NCBI RefSeq assembly: GCF_003853645.1
Contig: NZ_QTPO01000009.1
Location: 124,001 to 188,000 of the forward strand
DNA: 64,000 bases
Origin: Burkholderia sp. Bp9143
GTDB taxonomy: Bacteria > Pseudomonadota > Gammaproteobacteria > Burkholderiales > Burkholderiaceae
Direction of reading: 5' to 3'
Below the pieces are notes generated by a model. It ran no database searches. It was not told the DNA's origin and saw only the letters and a list, made by a program, of their open reading frames with translations. Both the position numbers and the translations under genes were made by a program. Positions 28,545 through 37,028 of this stretch are shown in pieces; position 1 is the first letter of the stretch; each line of letters starts with the position of its first letter.

Positions 28545-30449
28545 TTATGCGACGCGCTTCGCCTGACCGGCAACATCGGCCGCCGGGCTCAGGAAGCGTT
28601 CGCGAATCGATTTCGCGATGCCCGCGCCGTCGAGGCCGCATTGCGACAGCAGCTTCGCGGGATCGCCGTGATCGATGAACTGGTCAGGGAGGCCCAATTG
28701 TATTACGGGTCGGATAACCCCACTCTCCATCAGGGCTTCGACGCAGGCCGAGCCCGCGCCGCCCATCACGCAGCCTTCCTCGACCGTGACGAGGTAGTCG
28801 TGCGTCTCGGCGAGTTCACGCACGAGCGCCGCATCGACCGGCTTCACGAAGCGCATGTTCGCGACCGTTGCGTCGAGTTCCTCACCCGCCGCCAGCGACG
28901 GCGCGACCATCGTGCCGAACGCGAGGATCGCGACGCGCTTGCCTTCCGGCTGCGACGTACGGCGACGTACTTCGCCCTTGCCGAGCGGGATCCCGGTGAG
29001 CTCCTTCACCGTCGCCACACCCGTGCCCGCGCCGCGCGGATAGCGCACCGCGGTCGGGTTCGGCTGCTGAAGCGCAGTGTGCAGCATCTGGCGGCACTCG
29101 TTCTCGTCGGACGCGGCCATGACCGTCATGTTCGGGATGCAGCGCATGAACGCGAGATCGTAAGCACCGGCGTGCGTCGCACCGTCGGCGCCGACGAGGC
29201 CCGCGCGGTCGATCGCGAACACGACCGGTAGGTTCTGCAGCGCGACGTCGTGAATCAGCTGGTCGTATGCACGCTGCAGGAACGTCGAATAGATCGCGAC
29301 GACGGGCTTCAGCCCTTCGGTCGCGAGACCGCCCGCGAACGTCACCGCGTGCTGCTCGGCGATGCCGACATCGTAGTAGCGATCCTTGAAGCGCTTCTCG
29401 AACTCGACCATGCCCGAGCCTTCGCGCATCGCGGGCGTGATGCCGACGACGCGCGTATCGCGCTCGGCTTCATCGCACAGCCATTCGCCGAACACCTGCG
29501 TGTACGTCTTCTTCGCGGGCGTGGCCGACGGCTTGATGCCTTCTGCCGGATTGAACTTGCCGGGGCCGTGATAGAGCACGGGATCGGCTTCGGCGAGCTT
29601 GTAGCCCTGGCCTTTCTTCGTCACCACGTGCAGGAATTGCGGACCGCGCAGTTCGCGGATGTTCTGCAGCGTCGGGATCAGCGAATCGAGATCGTGACCG
29701 TCGATCGGGCCGATGTAGTTGAAGCCGAACTCCTCGAACAGCGTGGCCGGCACGACCATGCCCTTCGCGTGCTCCTCGAGCTTGCGCGCGAGTTCGAGCA
29801 CAGGCGGCGCCACGCTCAGCACGCGCTCGACGCCGGCCCGCGCGGCCGCGTAGAAGCGACCCGACATCAGGCGGGCGAGATGGCGGTTCAGCGCGCCGAC
29901 CGGCGGCGAAATCGACATGTCGTTGTCGTTGAGGATCACGAGGAGCTTCGCATCCTCCGACACGCCCGCATTGTTCATCGCCTCGAACGCCATGCCGGCC
30001 GTCATCGCGCCGTCGCCGATCACCGCGATCGAGAAGCGGTCGTCGCCGTTCAGCTGGCTGCCGATCGCCATGCCGAGCGCCGCCGAAATCGACGTGCTCG
30101 AATGCGCGGTGCCGAACGTGTCGTATTCGGACTCGCTGCGGCGCGGGAAACCCGAGATGCCGTCGTACTGGCGCAGCGAATGCATCTGGTCGCGGCGGCC
30201 CGTCAGGATCTTGTGCGGGTAGGTCTGGTGACCCACGTCCCAGACGATCCGGTCGTTCGGCGTGTTGAACACGTAGTGCAACGCGATCGTCAGCTCGACC
30301 GTCCCGAGGTTGGACGACAAATGGCCGCCCGTCTTCGACACGCTGTCGAGCACGAACGCGCGCAGTTCATCCGCGAGCGGTTGGAGTTGGCGACGATCGA
30401 GGCGGCGCAGATCCGCCGGGTCGTCGATGGTTTTCAGCAAGTCGTACAT
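28545..30449 (-). CDS. dxs: 1-deoxy-D-xylulose-5-phosphate synthase
   Basis: First enzyme of the MEP isoprenoid pathway, condensing pyruvate and glyceraldehyde 3-phosphate with thiamine diphosphate. The ATG at 30449 gives 634 residues starting [20 protein letters not shown]; the much longer open frame continues into noise. The family N-terminal motif [20 protein letters not shown] and the ThDP-binding [18 protein letters not shown] are present. The transketolase-like central domain carries [20 protein letters not shown]. It is grouped with ispA and xseB in the order xseB-ispA-dxs, so it works directly upstream of prenyl-diphosphate synthesis. Confidence 0.97.
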   Translation of the reverse strand: MYDLLKTIDDPADLRRLDRRQLQPLADELRAFVLDSVSKTGGHLSSNLGTVELTIALHYVFNTPNDRIVWDVGHQTYPHKILTGRRDQMHSLRQYDGISGFPRRSESEYDTFGTAHSSTSISAALGMAIGSQLNGDDRFSIAVIGDGAMTAGMAFEAMNNAGVSEDAKLLVILNDNDMSISPPVGALNRHLARLMSGRFYAAARAGVERVLSVAPPVLELARKLEEHAKGMVVPATLFEEFGFNYIGPIDGHDLDSLIPTLQNIRELRGPQFLHVVTKKGQGYKLAEADPVLYHGPGKFNPAEGIKPSATPAKKTYTQVFGEWLCDEAERDTRVVGITPAMREGSGMVEFEKRFKDRYYDVGIAEQHAVTFAGGLATEGLKPVVAIYSTFLQRAYDQLIHDVALQNLPVVFAIDRAGLVGADGATHAGAYDLAFMRCIPNMTVMAASDENECRQMLHTALQQPNPTAVRYPRGAGTGVATVKELTGIPLGKGEVRRRTSQPEGKRVAILAFGTMVAPSLAAGEELDATVANMRFVKPVDAALVRELAETHDYLVTVEEGCVMGGAGSACVEALMESGVIRPVIQLGLPDQFIDHGDPAKLLSQCGLDGAGIAKSIRERFLSPAADVAGQAKRVA

Positions 30450-30529
30450 CGTCGTTCCATTGTAGGAAATCAAACGCGCCCGCATTCTATTGCACGCACC
30501 GTAGCGTGTGCGCAGCGGCGGGCTTCGCG

Positions 30530-31414
30530 TCAGCTGACCCGGTTCACCACCAGGTCGGCAAGTTCGGCGAGACGCTGTGCGCGTGCGCCGAACGGTTTCA
30601 ACGCATCGTGCGCTTCGGCGCGCAACTGCGCCGCGAGCTCGCGCGACGCGTCGAGGCCGAGGATCGATACGTAGGTCGGCTTGTCGTTCGCCGCATCCTT
30701 GCCGGCCGTCTTGCCGAGCGTCGCCGAATCGGTCGTGACGTCGAGAATGTCGTCGACGACCTGGAAGGCCAGACCCACGGCCCCCGCGTAAACGTCGAGC
30801 GCGGCCATCGCTTCCGCCGACGGCGTGTCGCCCGCCAGCGCGCCCATCCGCACGGCCGCGCGCAACAGCGCGCCCGTCTTCATCCGGTGCATCGTCTCGA
30901 GCTGCTCGCGCGTCAGCTTGAGGCCAACGCTCGCCAGGTCGATCGCCTGCCCGCCGGCCATGCCGATCGAGCCGCTCGCCAGCGCCAGTTCGCGCACGAG
31001 CGCGGCCTGCTGCACCGGCGACAGCGCCGCGGCATCGGTCAGCGCGACGAATGCCTGCGACTGCAGCGCATCGCCGACCAGCAGTGCCGTCGGCTCGTCG
31101 TACTGCACGTGCACGGTCGGCTTGCCGCGTCGCAGCGCGTCGTCGTCCATGCACGGCATGTCGTCGTGCACGAGCGAGTAGACGTGGATCATCTCCAGCG
31201 CCGCCGCCGCCGCGTTGCGCGCCGCTTCGGTCGCGCCGGTCAGTTCGCCTGCTGCATGGCACAGCAGCGGGCGAACGCGTTTGCCGCCGCCGAGGACCGC
31301 GTAGCGCATTGCTTCGTGGAGTTGCGTGGGCACCACGTTTTCAGCCGGCAAATAGTGGCCGAGTGCGTCCTCGACACGGTCGAGCACGGACCGCATCCAT
31401 TGTTCGAATGTCAT
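30530..31414 (-). CDS. ispA: Farnesyl/geranyl diphosphate synthase IspA
   Basis: Short-chain trans-prenyltransferase making farnesyl diphosphate from IPP and DMAPP. The ATG at 31414 overlaps the xseB stop by 4 bp (ATGA) and gives 294 residues. The first Asp-rich motif, DDMPCMDDD at residues 84-92, has the two-residue insertion of bacterial type II enzymes. The second, DDILD, lies near residue 225 in [29 protein letters not shown] is the usual basic substrate-binding segment. Translational coupling to xseB and proximity to dxs give a typical isoprenoid cluster. Confidence 0.96.
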   Translation of the reverse strand: MTFEQWMRSVLDRVEDALGHYLPAENVVPTQLHEAMRYAVLGGGKRVRPLLCHAAGELTGATEAARNAAAAALEMIHVYSLVHDDMPCMDDDALRRGKPTVHVQYDEPTALLVGDALQSQAFVALTDAAALSPVQQAALVRELALASGSIGMAGGQAIDLASVGLKLTREQLETMHRMKTGALLRAAVRMGALAGDTPSAEAMAALDVYAGAVGLAFQVVDDILDVTTDSATLGKTAGKDAANDKPTYVSILGLDASRELAAQLRAEAHDALKPFGARAQRLAELADLVVNRVS

Positions 31415-31704
31415 AGATCGTCGTCTTCGCCGTCCGTGGCGGCCGTTCCGGACGAAAGCGGCTTCAGCGTCGCGCCGTCGAGCACGCGAACCTGCTGCTC
31501 CACTTTCTCGAGCTGCTGTTGGCAAAACGCAACGAGGGTCGCACCGCGGCGATACGCAGCGAGCGAATCCTCGAGGCTCAACGTGCCGCCTTCCATCCGG
31601 GCAACCAGCGTCTCGAGTTCCGCGAGCGCCGTTTCATAGTTGTCCGGCAACGGTTCGGTGCCATTGCCGGGCGGGGTGGCGCCTGGGGATGCGGTTTTCG
31701 CCAT
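31411..31704 (-). CDS. xseB: Exodeoxyribonuclease VII small subunit
   Basis: Small subunit of exonuclease VII, which degrades single-stranded DNA together with XseA. The ATG at 31704 gives 97 residues; a TTG at 31719 would add five. The family core YETALAELETLVARMEGGTL and LSLEDSLAAYRRGATLVAFC is intact, with a disordered N-terminus and an acidic tail. It is the first gene of the xseB-ispA-dxs group. XseA is not encoded in this window. Confidence 0.93.
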   Translation of the reverse strand: MAKTASPGATPPGNGTEPLPDNYETALAELETLVARMEGGTLSLEDSLAAYRRGATLVAFCQQQLEKVEQQVRVLDGATLKPLSSGTAATDGEDDDL

Positions 31705-31897
31705 GGACGAGGGTGTCAAATTTCAAAACAAGTCGGACATTCTACGGCAAAAGAGAATTTTCCGACCTGACGACTTGGGCACCCGGGCACGCATTCGGGC
31801 CCCTTCTTCGACACACATTGTGCGCCACTCGTTCGTCGCCCGACAAAAAATTGACACAAATCAGGCACTTAATCCTAGCCTTGCGAGGCGAACCCGG

Positions 31898-31903
31898 TAT
31901 AAT
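31898..31903 (+). promoter_or_regulatory. -10 element upstream of the Rieske oxygenase
   Basis: A perfect TATAAT lies 73 bp before the ATG at 31976. A TTGACA about 45 bp further up is too distant to pair with it, and no good -35 is at normal spacing. Confidence 0.4.
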
Positions 31904-31975
31904 TCCCCGTTTCCCTAAATCGATTTTTCGATGGTTGGGTTGTTCACTGCTTTCACGCTATCACCGGGAGTGGGA

Positions 31976-33082
31976 ATGTCCAATCTGAGCGATGCGCTTC
32001 AGTTGAAGTCGGCCCATAGCCAGCTTCCAGTCACTGCATACTTCGATGAGGCGCTGCTTGAGCGCGAGATCGAAACCCTCTTCAAGAAAGGACCTCGTTA
32101 CGTCGGGCACGAGTTGATGGTGCCCGAGGCGGGGGATTATTTTGCGCTGCCGTCCGAGAAGGAAGGCCGCGTGCTGGTCCGCAACCCGGCGAACCAGATC
32201 GAACTGCTGTCGAACGTGTGCCGTCACCGTCAGGCGATCATGCTGAACGGGCGCGGCCACACGCAGAACATCGTGTGTCCGCTGCATCGCTGGACGTACG
32301 ATCTGGAAGGCCAGCTGCTCGGCGCGCCGCACTTCCCCGACAAGCCGTGCCTGAATCTCGGCAAGAGCCCGCTGCAGAACTGGCAGGGGCTGCTGTTCGA
32401 GGCCGAAGGCCGCAACGTCGCGCGCGATCTCGCGAACCTCGGCACGAAGCATCACTTCGACTTCTCCGAGTATCACTTCGACCACGTCGAAGTGCACGAG
32501 TGCGATTACAACTGGAAGACGTTCATCGAGGTCTACCTCGAGGATTATCACGTCGTCCCGTTCCACCCGGGCCTCGGCAGCTTCGTGTCGTGCGACGATC
32601 TCAAATGGGAGTTCGGCGACTGGTACAGCGTGCAGACGGTCGGCGTGCACAACGCCCTCGCGAAACCGGGCAGCGCGACCTACAAGACGTGGCACGAGCA
32701 GGTGCTCAAGTTCCGCAACGGCGTGCCGCCGGAGTTCGGCGCGATCTGGATGGTCTACTACCCGGGCCTGATGATCGAGTGGTATCCGCACGTGCTCGTC
32801 GTGTCGTGGCTGATTCCGCGCGGCCCGCAGAAGACGACCAACATCGTCGAGTTCTATTACCCCGAGGAAATCGCGCTGTTCGAGCGCGAGTTCGTCGAGG
32901 CCGAGCGCGCCGCCTATATGGAGACGGCCGTCGAGGACGACGAAATCGCGATGCGGATGGACGCAGGCCGCCACGCACTGATGGCGCGCGGCGAATCACA
33001 GGTCGGCCCGTACCAGAGCCCGATGGAAGACGGCATGCAGCACTTCCACGAGTTTCTGCGTCGCCACCTCGGCGATCTCTGA
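31976..33082 (+). CDS. Rieske non-heme iron oxygenase, alpha-subunit type
   Basis: Predicted aromatic-ring-hydroxylating or demethylating oxygenase, 368 residues from the ATG at 31976. The Rieske [2Fe-2S] ligands are Cys82-x-His84 and Cys101-x2-His104 (NVCRHRQAIML, VCPLHRWTYD). The catalytic mononuclear-iron motif follows in NWKTFIEVYLEDYHVVPFHP, with His192 and His197; the third (acidic) ligand cannot be placed without alignment. No reductase, ferredoxin or beta-subunit gene lies nearby, so electrons must come from a partner encoded elsewhere. The gene stands alone with its own terminator. The substrate is unknown. Confidence 0.9.
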   Translation: MSNLSDALQLKSAHSQLPVTAYFDEALLEREIETLFKKGPRYVGHELMVPEAGDYFALPSEKEGRVLVRNPANQIELLSNVCRHRQAIMLNGRGHTQNIVCPLHRWTYDLEGQLLGAPHFPDKPCLNLGKSPLQNWQGLLFEAEGRNVARDLANLGTKHHFDFSEYHFDHVEVHECDYNWKTFIEVYLEDYHVVPFHPGLGSFVSCDDLKWEFGDWYSVQTVGVHNALAKPGSATYKTWHEQVLKFRNGVPPEFGAIWMVYYPGLMIEWYPHVLVVSWLIPRGPQKTTNIVEFYYPEEIALFEREFVEAERAAYMETAVEDDEIAMRMDAGRHALMARGESQVGPYQSPMEDGMQHFHEFLRRHLGDL

Positions 33083-33125
33083 TCGTGCGCGTGGCGCGTC
33101 GGCGCCGCACGGCATTCGGCATATG

Positions 33126-33154
33126 AAAAGACGGGTTTCGGCCCGTCTTTTTTT
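33126..33154 (+). terminator. Intrinsic terminator of the Rieske oxygenase gene
   Basis: AAAAGACGGG and CCCGTCTTTT pair around TTTCGG, then a run of T. This is a classical strong terminator 44 bp after the stop. Confidence 0.88.
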
Positions 33155-33199
33155 GTTTAGACTTGGAGTATCAGGCCGTTTGCACTCCAGGGAGCCGTC

Positions 33200-34069
33200 A
33201 TGCCACATACCCACTACACCACGCTCATCTCCGCAACCAACCTCGCCGAGCGCCTGGCCGCGGCGCCGGGCAGCGTCGCCGTGTTCGACTGCCGCTTCGA
33301 TCTCGTCGATCCGGGCGCAGGCGAAGCCGCCTATGCGGCCGGCCATATCCCGGGCGCGCAGTATCTCCACCTCGACCGCGACCTGTCCGGCCGCAAGACC
33401 GGCACCAACGGCCGCCATCCGCTGCCGACCCGCGACGCACTCGCGACGCTGATCGCCAGCCGCGGCGTCAAGCAGGGCCAGCAGGTCGTCGCCTATGACG
33501 CACAAGGCGGCGCGTATGCGGCACGCCTGTGGTGGCTGCTACGCTGGCTCGGACACGATTCCGTCGCGGTGCTCGACGGCGGCCTGCAGGCATGGGAAGC
33601 GGCCGGCCAGGCGCTGGCCACCGACGTGCCGCACCCGGCCGCCGGCGACTTCCGCGCGGCAGCCCCGCTCGAATCGACGGTCGACGCGGCGGCCGTGCTC
33701 GCGAACGTGACGTCGGCCAAGCGTGTCGTAATCGATGCGCGCGCGCCGGATCGCTATCGCGGCGAAAACGAAACGATCGATCGTGTCGGCGGCCACATTC
33801 CCGGCGCACGCAATCGGTTCTTCAAGGACAACCTGGCCGGCGACGGCCGCTTCAAGACCGGTCACGAGCTGCGCGAGACGTTCACCACGCTGCTGGCCGG
33901 CACCGAACCGAACAGCGTGATCCTGCAATGCGGGTCCGGCGTGACCGCATGCCACAACGCGCTTGCGCTCGAGATCGCGGGGCTGCACGGTGCGTCGCTG
34001 TATCCGGGCTCGTGGAGCGAATGGAGCGCCGATCCGTCGCGACCGATCGCGACCGGCCCGAACCCGTAA
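33200..34069 (+). CDS. Two-domain sulfurtransferase (3-mercaptopyruvate/thiosulfate type)
   Basis: Rhodanese-like enzyme of 289 residues with two tandem rhodanese domains (about 1-140 and 160-285). Only the second has the catalytic cysteine, Cys244, in ILQCGSGVTACHN; the CGSGVT loop is the form typical of 3-mercaptopyruvate sulfurtransferases. The domain-start motifs are seen in both halves (AGHIPGAQYLHLDRDLSG and VGGHIPGARNRFFKDNLAGD). It is probably cytoplasmic, with no signal peptide. It is transcribed alone and ends at a strong convergent terminator. Confidence 0.93.
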   Translation: MPHTHYTTLISATNLAERLAAAPGSVAVFDCRFDLVDPGAGEAAYAAGHIPGAQYLHLDRDLSGRKTGTNGRHPLPTRDALATLIASRGVKQGQQVVAYDAQGGAYAARLWWLLRWLGHDSVAVLDGGLQAWEAAGQALATDVPHPAAGDFRAAAPLESTVDAAAVLANVTSAKRVVIDARAPDRYRGENETIDRVGGHIPGARNRFFKDNLAGDGRFKTGHELRETFTTLLAGTEPNSVILQCGSGVTACHNALALEIAGLHGASLYPGSWSEWSADPSRPIATGPNP

Positions 34070-34084
34070 GCACCGGTGCGACGC

Positions 34085-34119
34085 AACGACAAGGCGGCGG
34101 CAGATGCCGCCTTGTCGTT
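34085..34119. terminator. Bidirectional terminator
   Basis: AACGACAAGGCGGC and GCCGCCTTGTCGTT form a perfect 14-bp stem between the sulfurtransferase and the convergent hydrolase gene. The distal arm reaches the hydrolase stop codon. Confidence 0.8.
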
Positions 34120-34994
34120 TACATCACGCCGTACTTGTGGAGCCACGCGATCGCGCGCTTCCAGCTCTCCTCCGCATCGGCCTTCACATAGCTTGGCCGG
34201 TAATCGGCAAAGAACGCGTGACCGGCATCCGGATACACGACGATTTCCGATTCCCGCGCGAGCTTCGAGTCGCTCGTCTGGATCGCCTTGCGCATGTCCG
34301 CGAGCGCCGCCTGCGTGATGTTCGTGTCCTTCTCGCCGTACAGCCCAAGCACGGGCACCTTCAACAACGACGCATGATCGACCGGGTTGAACGGCGTCAT
34401 CTCGTCGGTCTTGCCCTCGACGAACCCATACCACGCCACGGCCGCGCGCACGTGTGGATTGTGCTCCGCATACAGCCACGCCTGACGGCCCCCCCAGCAG
34501 AACCCCGTCACGCCCAGGCGCGACAGATCGCCGCCGTTCTTGCCGGCCCATGCGACGGTCGCGTCGAGATCCTCGGTGACCTGGCGGTCGGGCACCTTGC
34601 TGATGATGTGCTCGTCGAGCTCCTTGATCGTCGGATACTTCGACGCGTTGCCCTGCCGCGCGAACAGGTCGGGCGCGATCGCGAGATAGCCGAGCTTCGC
34701 GAAGCGGCGGCAGACGTCGGCGATATGCGCATGCACGCCGAAGATCTCGTGGATCACGATGACGACCGGCAGGTTCGTCTTGCCTTTCGGCTGCGCGCGA
34801 TACGCGGGCACGCTCGCATCGCCCGAGCGGATTTCGACGGTGTCGACATCCAGCCCGTCGCTGTCGGTCGTGACCGTCTGCGCCGACACGGGCAGCACGG
34901 CCGCCGCGAAGGCGCCGCCCAGCGCGGCCTGCATGAACTTGCGGCGCGAGAACGGAACGTGGGGAACCAGGCTGTCGACTTCGGGTTTCAACAT
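34119..34994 (-). CDS. Tat-exported dienelactone hydrolase family protein
   Basis: Alpha/beta hydrolase of 291 residues. The ATG at 34994 gives a twin-arginine signal (SRRKFMQAALGGAFAAAVLP, residues 16-35), so export in a folded state to the periplasm is predicted. The DLH catalytic triad is visible: Cys166 in VTGFCWGGRQ, Asp223 in YGEKDTN and His259 in PDAGHAFF; the Cys nucleophile separates it from Ser esterases. It has the shape of the periplasmic carboxymethylenebutenolidase-like group, for which the natural substrate is generally unknown. No aromatic catabolic genes lie beside it. Confidence 0.9.
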   Translation of the reverse strand: MLKPEVDSLVPHVPFSRRKFMQAALGGAFAAAVLPVSAQTVTTDSDGLDVDTVEIRSGDASVPAYRAQPKGKTNLPVVIVIHEIFGVHAHIADVCRRFAKLGYLAIAPDLFARQGNASKYPTIKELDEHIISKVPDRQVTEDLDATVAWAGKNGGDLSRLGVTGFCWGGRQAWLYAEHNPHVRAAVAWYGFVEGKTDEMTPFNPVDHASLLKVPVLGLYGEKDTNITQAALADMRKAIQTSDSKLARESEIVVYPDAGHAFFADYRPSYVKADAEESWKRAIAWLHKYGVM

Positions 34995-35413
34995 GAATGC
35001 ACTCCTCGTTTGGGCGCCGCCGTCACGACCACAGATTCGACCTGACGTGGCATCACACTGGCGGACGGCGCGGATGTCGCGGCGGTTGGCACCCCGCCGC
35101 AAGCGGAAACCCGCACAAGATGCCCAATAATCCGTTGTCGCGTCAACTGTCGGAAGTGTAAGACTCGATTACGACGATGTAATCCAGTGGCATCCGTAAC
35201 GGTATCGATGACGCGGACCGGCCCGGCAAGTCCATCCGCGGCCTGCACGCGGCGAGCGCCACCGCGCGATCGAAGGCTTGCGGATTGACACGGAACGACG
35301 CGCAATAAACAGGCCCGGTGGGCCAATCCGCGGTCGAACGGCATCCGAAACGACAACGGGCAGGGAACCCGTCCGATGCGGGTTCCCTGCCCGTTCAATG
35401 CACGAACGTGCGG
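34995..35413. other. Intergenic region between hydrolase and NADH dehydrogenase
   Basis: No supported gene. It carries the promoter region of the hydrolase (no consensus seen) and the terminator of the NADH dehydrogenase gene at 35355-35395. Confidence 0.6.
35355..35395 (-). terminator. Strong hairpin after ndh-like gene
   Basis: AACGGGCAGGGAACCCG and CGGGTTCCCTGCCCGTT make a perfect 17-bp stem with a 7-nt loop, 19 bp beyond the stop of the minus-strand gene. The U-run is poor, but the stem is very stable. Confidence 0.7.
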
Positions 35414-36748
35414 TCAGTGCAGCTTGACGCGCGGCAGCGTCGTGCGGCGCAGCCAATGCGCGACCGTATCGAGCATCATGCGCGGATAGCCGTGCAGCGC
35501 CGCGACGTGCAGCCGGTACAGCGACATGTACATGAAGCGCGCGAACAGCCCTTCGATCAGCATGTTGCCGCCGATCAGCCCGCCCATCAGGTTGCCGACC
35601 GCGCTGAAGTGGCCAAGCGACACGAGCGAACCGAAATCGCGATACGTGAACTCGGGCAGCGGGCGCCCGTCGAGCCGGCAGCCGATCGCCTTCAGCAGGA
35701 AGCTCGCCTGCTGGTGCGCCGCCTGCGCGCGCGGAGGTACGTTGCGCTCGTTGCCGGGCCATACGCAGGCCGCGCAATCGCCGAGCGCGAATACGTTGTC
35801 GTCGGTGAAGGTCTGCAGCGTGCGGCGCACGTCGAGCTGGCCGAGCTTGTTGACCTGCAGGCCGTCGAGATTCGACAGCACGGACGGCGCCTTGATGCCG
35901 GCCGCCCACACCGTGAGATCCGCACGCACCGTCTTGCCGCTCGCGGTATGCACGACACCCGGCGCGACCTCGGTCACGCGCTCGGCGAGCATCAGTCGTA
36001 CGCCGAGCTTTTCGAGCAGCTCGGCCGTTGCGGTCGAGACGCGCTCCTGCAGCGCAGGCAGAATCCGCGGCCCCGATTCGATCAGCACGATGCCGACGTC
36101 GTGCTGCGGGTCGAGCTTGTGCAACCCATAGACGGACAGCACCTGCGCGGTGTTGCGCAGCTCGGCGGACAACTCGACGCCCGTCGCGCCACCGCCGACG
36201 ATCACGACCTGGATGCGCGGCTCGGCCGTCGCCCCCGGCGCGGGCTGCGCCGGCGCCTGGTGCTCGGCACGCATGCACGCGGCGATCAAGCGCTTGCGGA
36301 AGCGCTCGGCCTCGCCGACCGTATCGAGCGCGATCGCGTTTTCGGCCGCGCCCTGCACGCCGAAGAAGTGCGTCGTGCTGCCGATCGCGATCACGAGCGT
36401 GTCGTATTCCAGGTCGCGCGCCGGCAGCAGTTCCGCGCCGTCGCTGTCGTTGACGGGCGACAGTGTGATGCGCTTCGCCGCGCGGTCGAGCGCGGTCAGT
36501 TCGCCCTGCTGAAACTCGAAGCCATGCCAGCGCGCCTGCGCGGCGTATTCGAGTTCCTGCGTGAACGGGTCCATGCTGCCGGCCGCGACCTCGTGCAGCA
36601 ATGGCTTCCAGATGTGGGTCGGATTGCGGTCGACGAGCGTGACAAGCGCACGTGCGGGACGATTGCCGCGCGCGCCGTAACGGTCGCCGAGCCGCGTCGC
36701 CAGTTCCAGGCCGCCCGCGCCGCCGCCTACGATGATGATCCGATGCAT
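35414..36748 (-). CDS. Type II NADH dehydrogenase (Ndh family)
   Basis: Non-proton-pumping NADH:quinone oxidoreductase of 444 residues, peripheral on the inner membrane. The N-terminal FAD-binding motif is HRIIIVGGGAGGLELATRLG. The second dinucleotide-binding motif for NADH is VVIVGGGATGVELSAELRN. The family segments WAAGIKAPS and NVFALGDCAACVWPG complete the FAD site, and the C-terminal part with hydrophobic stretches fits membrane attachment. It supplies electrons to the quinone pool alongside or instead of complex I. Monocistronic as far as seen. Confidence 0.92.
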   Translation of the reverse strand: MHRIIIVGGGAGGLELATRLGDRYGARGNRPARALVTLVDRNPTHIWKPLLHEVAAGSMDPFTQELEYAAQARWHGFEFQQGELTALDRAAKRITLSPVNDSDGAELLPARDLEYDTLVIAIGSTTHFFGVQGAAENAIALDTVGEAERFRKRLIAACMRAEHQAPAQPAPGATAEPRIQVVIVGGGATGVELSAELRNTAQVLSVYGLHKLDPQHDVGIVLIESGPRILPALQERVSTATAELLEKLGVRLMLAERVTEVAPGVVHTASGKTVRADLTVWAAGIKAPSVLSNLDGLQVNKLGQLDVRRTLQTFTDDNVFALGDCAACVWPGNERNVPPRAQAAHQQASFLLKAIGCRLDGRPLPEFTYRDFGSLVSLGHFSAVGNLMGGLIGGNMLIEGLFARFMYMSLYRLHVAALHGYPRMMLDTVAHWLRRTTLPRVKLH

Positions 36749-37028
36749 CCGATTCCCCCTTTGCGATTCGAAACTTCTGCCGCCGGACGATTCAGACGCG
36801 ATGCGTTCGCGCCGTCCGCTGGATTAACCGGTTCGGACATCATCGATGTGCAGTTCGAAACACTTCGATGCGTCCGATCCTGGAACGCGGGGCACGCTGC
36901 CCCCGCGACAATGACCTGACTGACTTGCATTGTCCGGGAGCTTGCGCGTTGACCACAAGCAAACCATCTCGATATTCAGCATCCCTGCAACAATATGCCG
37001 CAGGAAACGGGAATCGAGCGGGGGTGCG

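Noticed and set aside
28545-31262. 905-codon reading of dxs with a long N-terminal extension
   Set aside because: The extension overlaps ispA in another frame and is noise; dxs starts at 30449.
31851-31903. TTGACA near 31851 as the -35 of the Rieske gene
   Set aside because: It is about 41 bp from the TATAAT, far beyond the usual 15-19 bp spacing.
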